A stretch of DNA of 64,000 nt from Ixodes scapularis (taxonomy: Eukaryota > Arthropoda > Arachnida > Ixodida > Ixodidae): contig NW_024609836.1 of assembly GCF_016920785.2 (NCBI RefSeq), forward strand, positions 7,992,406 through 8,056,405, written 5' to 3'. Shown piece by piece: positions 63,400 to 64,000 of the stretch. Position 1 is the first letter of the stretch; every line of letters starts with the position of its first letter. The notes under the pieces are model-generated. The model was given only the letters and a program-made list of their open reading frames with translations, searched no databases and was not told where the DNA came from. Made by a program: the position numbers and the translations under genes.

Positions 63400-63875
63400 A
63401 CGCAGTACGCCAGGACCCGGGATTGGCAGATGAAAATGGCAATAAGGTTGATACAGGTGATGGCAGGTTCTTGCTTGGATTGATGAAAATTGATGAAGCC
63501 ATGGTTCATCGTGTTGCAGGAAGCGCTGGAGAACAGGACAGAGAGAGAGTCATCGGTGACGGAGTCGACAGCCTGAGTCGCACAGTAAGTCTGAAACCCA
63601 AAGGGAAACCTCCCTTCCAGAAAGTAGTCAATTGTTTGAAGCAGAGTGGTTTGACAATTATACAAGCGGACAAGGAAGGCGGATTCGTGGTTATGCCTGA
63701 AGGCATGTTTCAATACAAGGCGAAATCGGCAACAGTCATTTCAAACTCCCTCAGAAGACAGCTTCAACGTCACCACGACCAGGCCCAAAAGATGCAAGAT
63801 TATGCCTTTACGAAATTCCTAAGCGTCCTGGGTGCAGTTTTTGTATCGAAGCTACTACCGTCGCCGGTGCCCTGA
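63400..63875 (+). pseudogene. PLE N-terminal/RT1 region, plus strand
   Basis: The frame contains KPKGKPPFQKVVNCLKQSGL and TIIQADKEGGFVVMPEGMFQ. The corresponding block of the minus-strand PLE (62700-62830) is about 90 percent identical by eye and inverted. The coding line ends at 63875; the rest of the RT, if present, is outside the window. Confidence 0.7.
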
Positions 63876-64000
63876 AGGAGCAGCCGTCTCGCTGGAAAGA
63901 GACATCTGCTCAGAACGCAACAGTCTGCCGCCTCTCGAAGGATTCTGCTTAATTGTCCTATAGCTACTTCAGCTGGTCAAATTCTTCTCTTCAAAATGAA
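63876..64000. other. Edge of window, PLE continuation possible
   Basis: No motif recognised in the last 125 bp. Confidence 0.3.

Overview
This window is eukaryotic DNA from an arthropod, most probably a hard tick. It has no operons. The convincing genes are split into exons with GT..AG borders, and long poly-C/poly-G tracts recur. A Toll-type TIR domain is present, and most of the rest is layered transposable-element (TE) debris. The tick assignment is an inference from the Toll receptor and from repeat families I associate with tick genomes; no species-diagnostic gene is present.

Layout. 0-15 kb is low-copy sequence with small palindromic elements, an isolated THAP-like exon (4979-5110), one well-bounded exon of an unidentified gene (8180-8373) with a degenerate copy at 10.4 kb, and a segmental duplication (13.0 and 14.0 kb). 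15.2-17.1 kb is a three-deep nest: a 163-bp element inside a LINE inside an old palindromic element. 17.2-30.4 kb is dominated by one large, heavily interrupted Penelope-like element (PLE). In order it holds a terminal repeat, an SGNH/GDSL hydrolase ORF, the PLE N-terminal region, the reverse transcriptase, a GIY-YIG nuclease, and a second terminal repeat. It is invaded by a CRE/E-box-rich satellite element, a 5.1-kb element with 14-bp inverted ends, and a 161-bp element.

30.5-36 kb is almost entirely giant palindromes, one carrying a LINE. 39.8-47.6 kb is a compact Ty3/gypsy retrotransposon on the minus strand, with 178-bp LTRs and a GGGGC target duplication. Its 5' LTR was entered, 2 bp from the end, by a 3.36-kb TTAA-flanked element that carries a complete three-exon P2XR_C-type zinc-domain gene. 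47.9-54.5 kb has three arrays of one minisatellite family, each next to a G/C homopolymer or G-rich tract. 56.7-59.7 kb holds the last two coding exons (TIR domain) of a Toll receptor on the minus strand, with nested elements in the intron and just past the stop. 60-64 kb holds a LINE fragment and two head-to-head PLE copies.

How it fits together. The only clearly host genes are the Toll receptor, the unidentified exon at 8.2 kb, and perhaps the THAP-like exon and the small ORF with a CpG-rich upstream region near 23.1 kb. The rest is a stratified record of insertions. Several insertions can be mentally removed to restore the target reading frame, so their order and target duplications can be read directly. 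The most unusual observations are the PLE with an SGNH hydrolase, the TTAA element with a spliced P2XR_C gene, and the element family that keeps its ends while holding different arrays of palindromic motifs.
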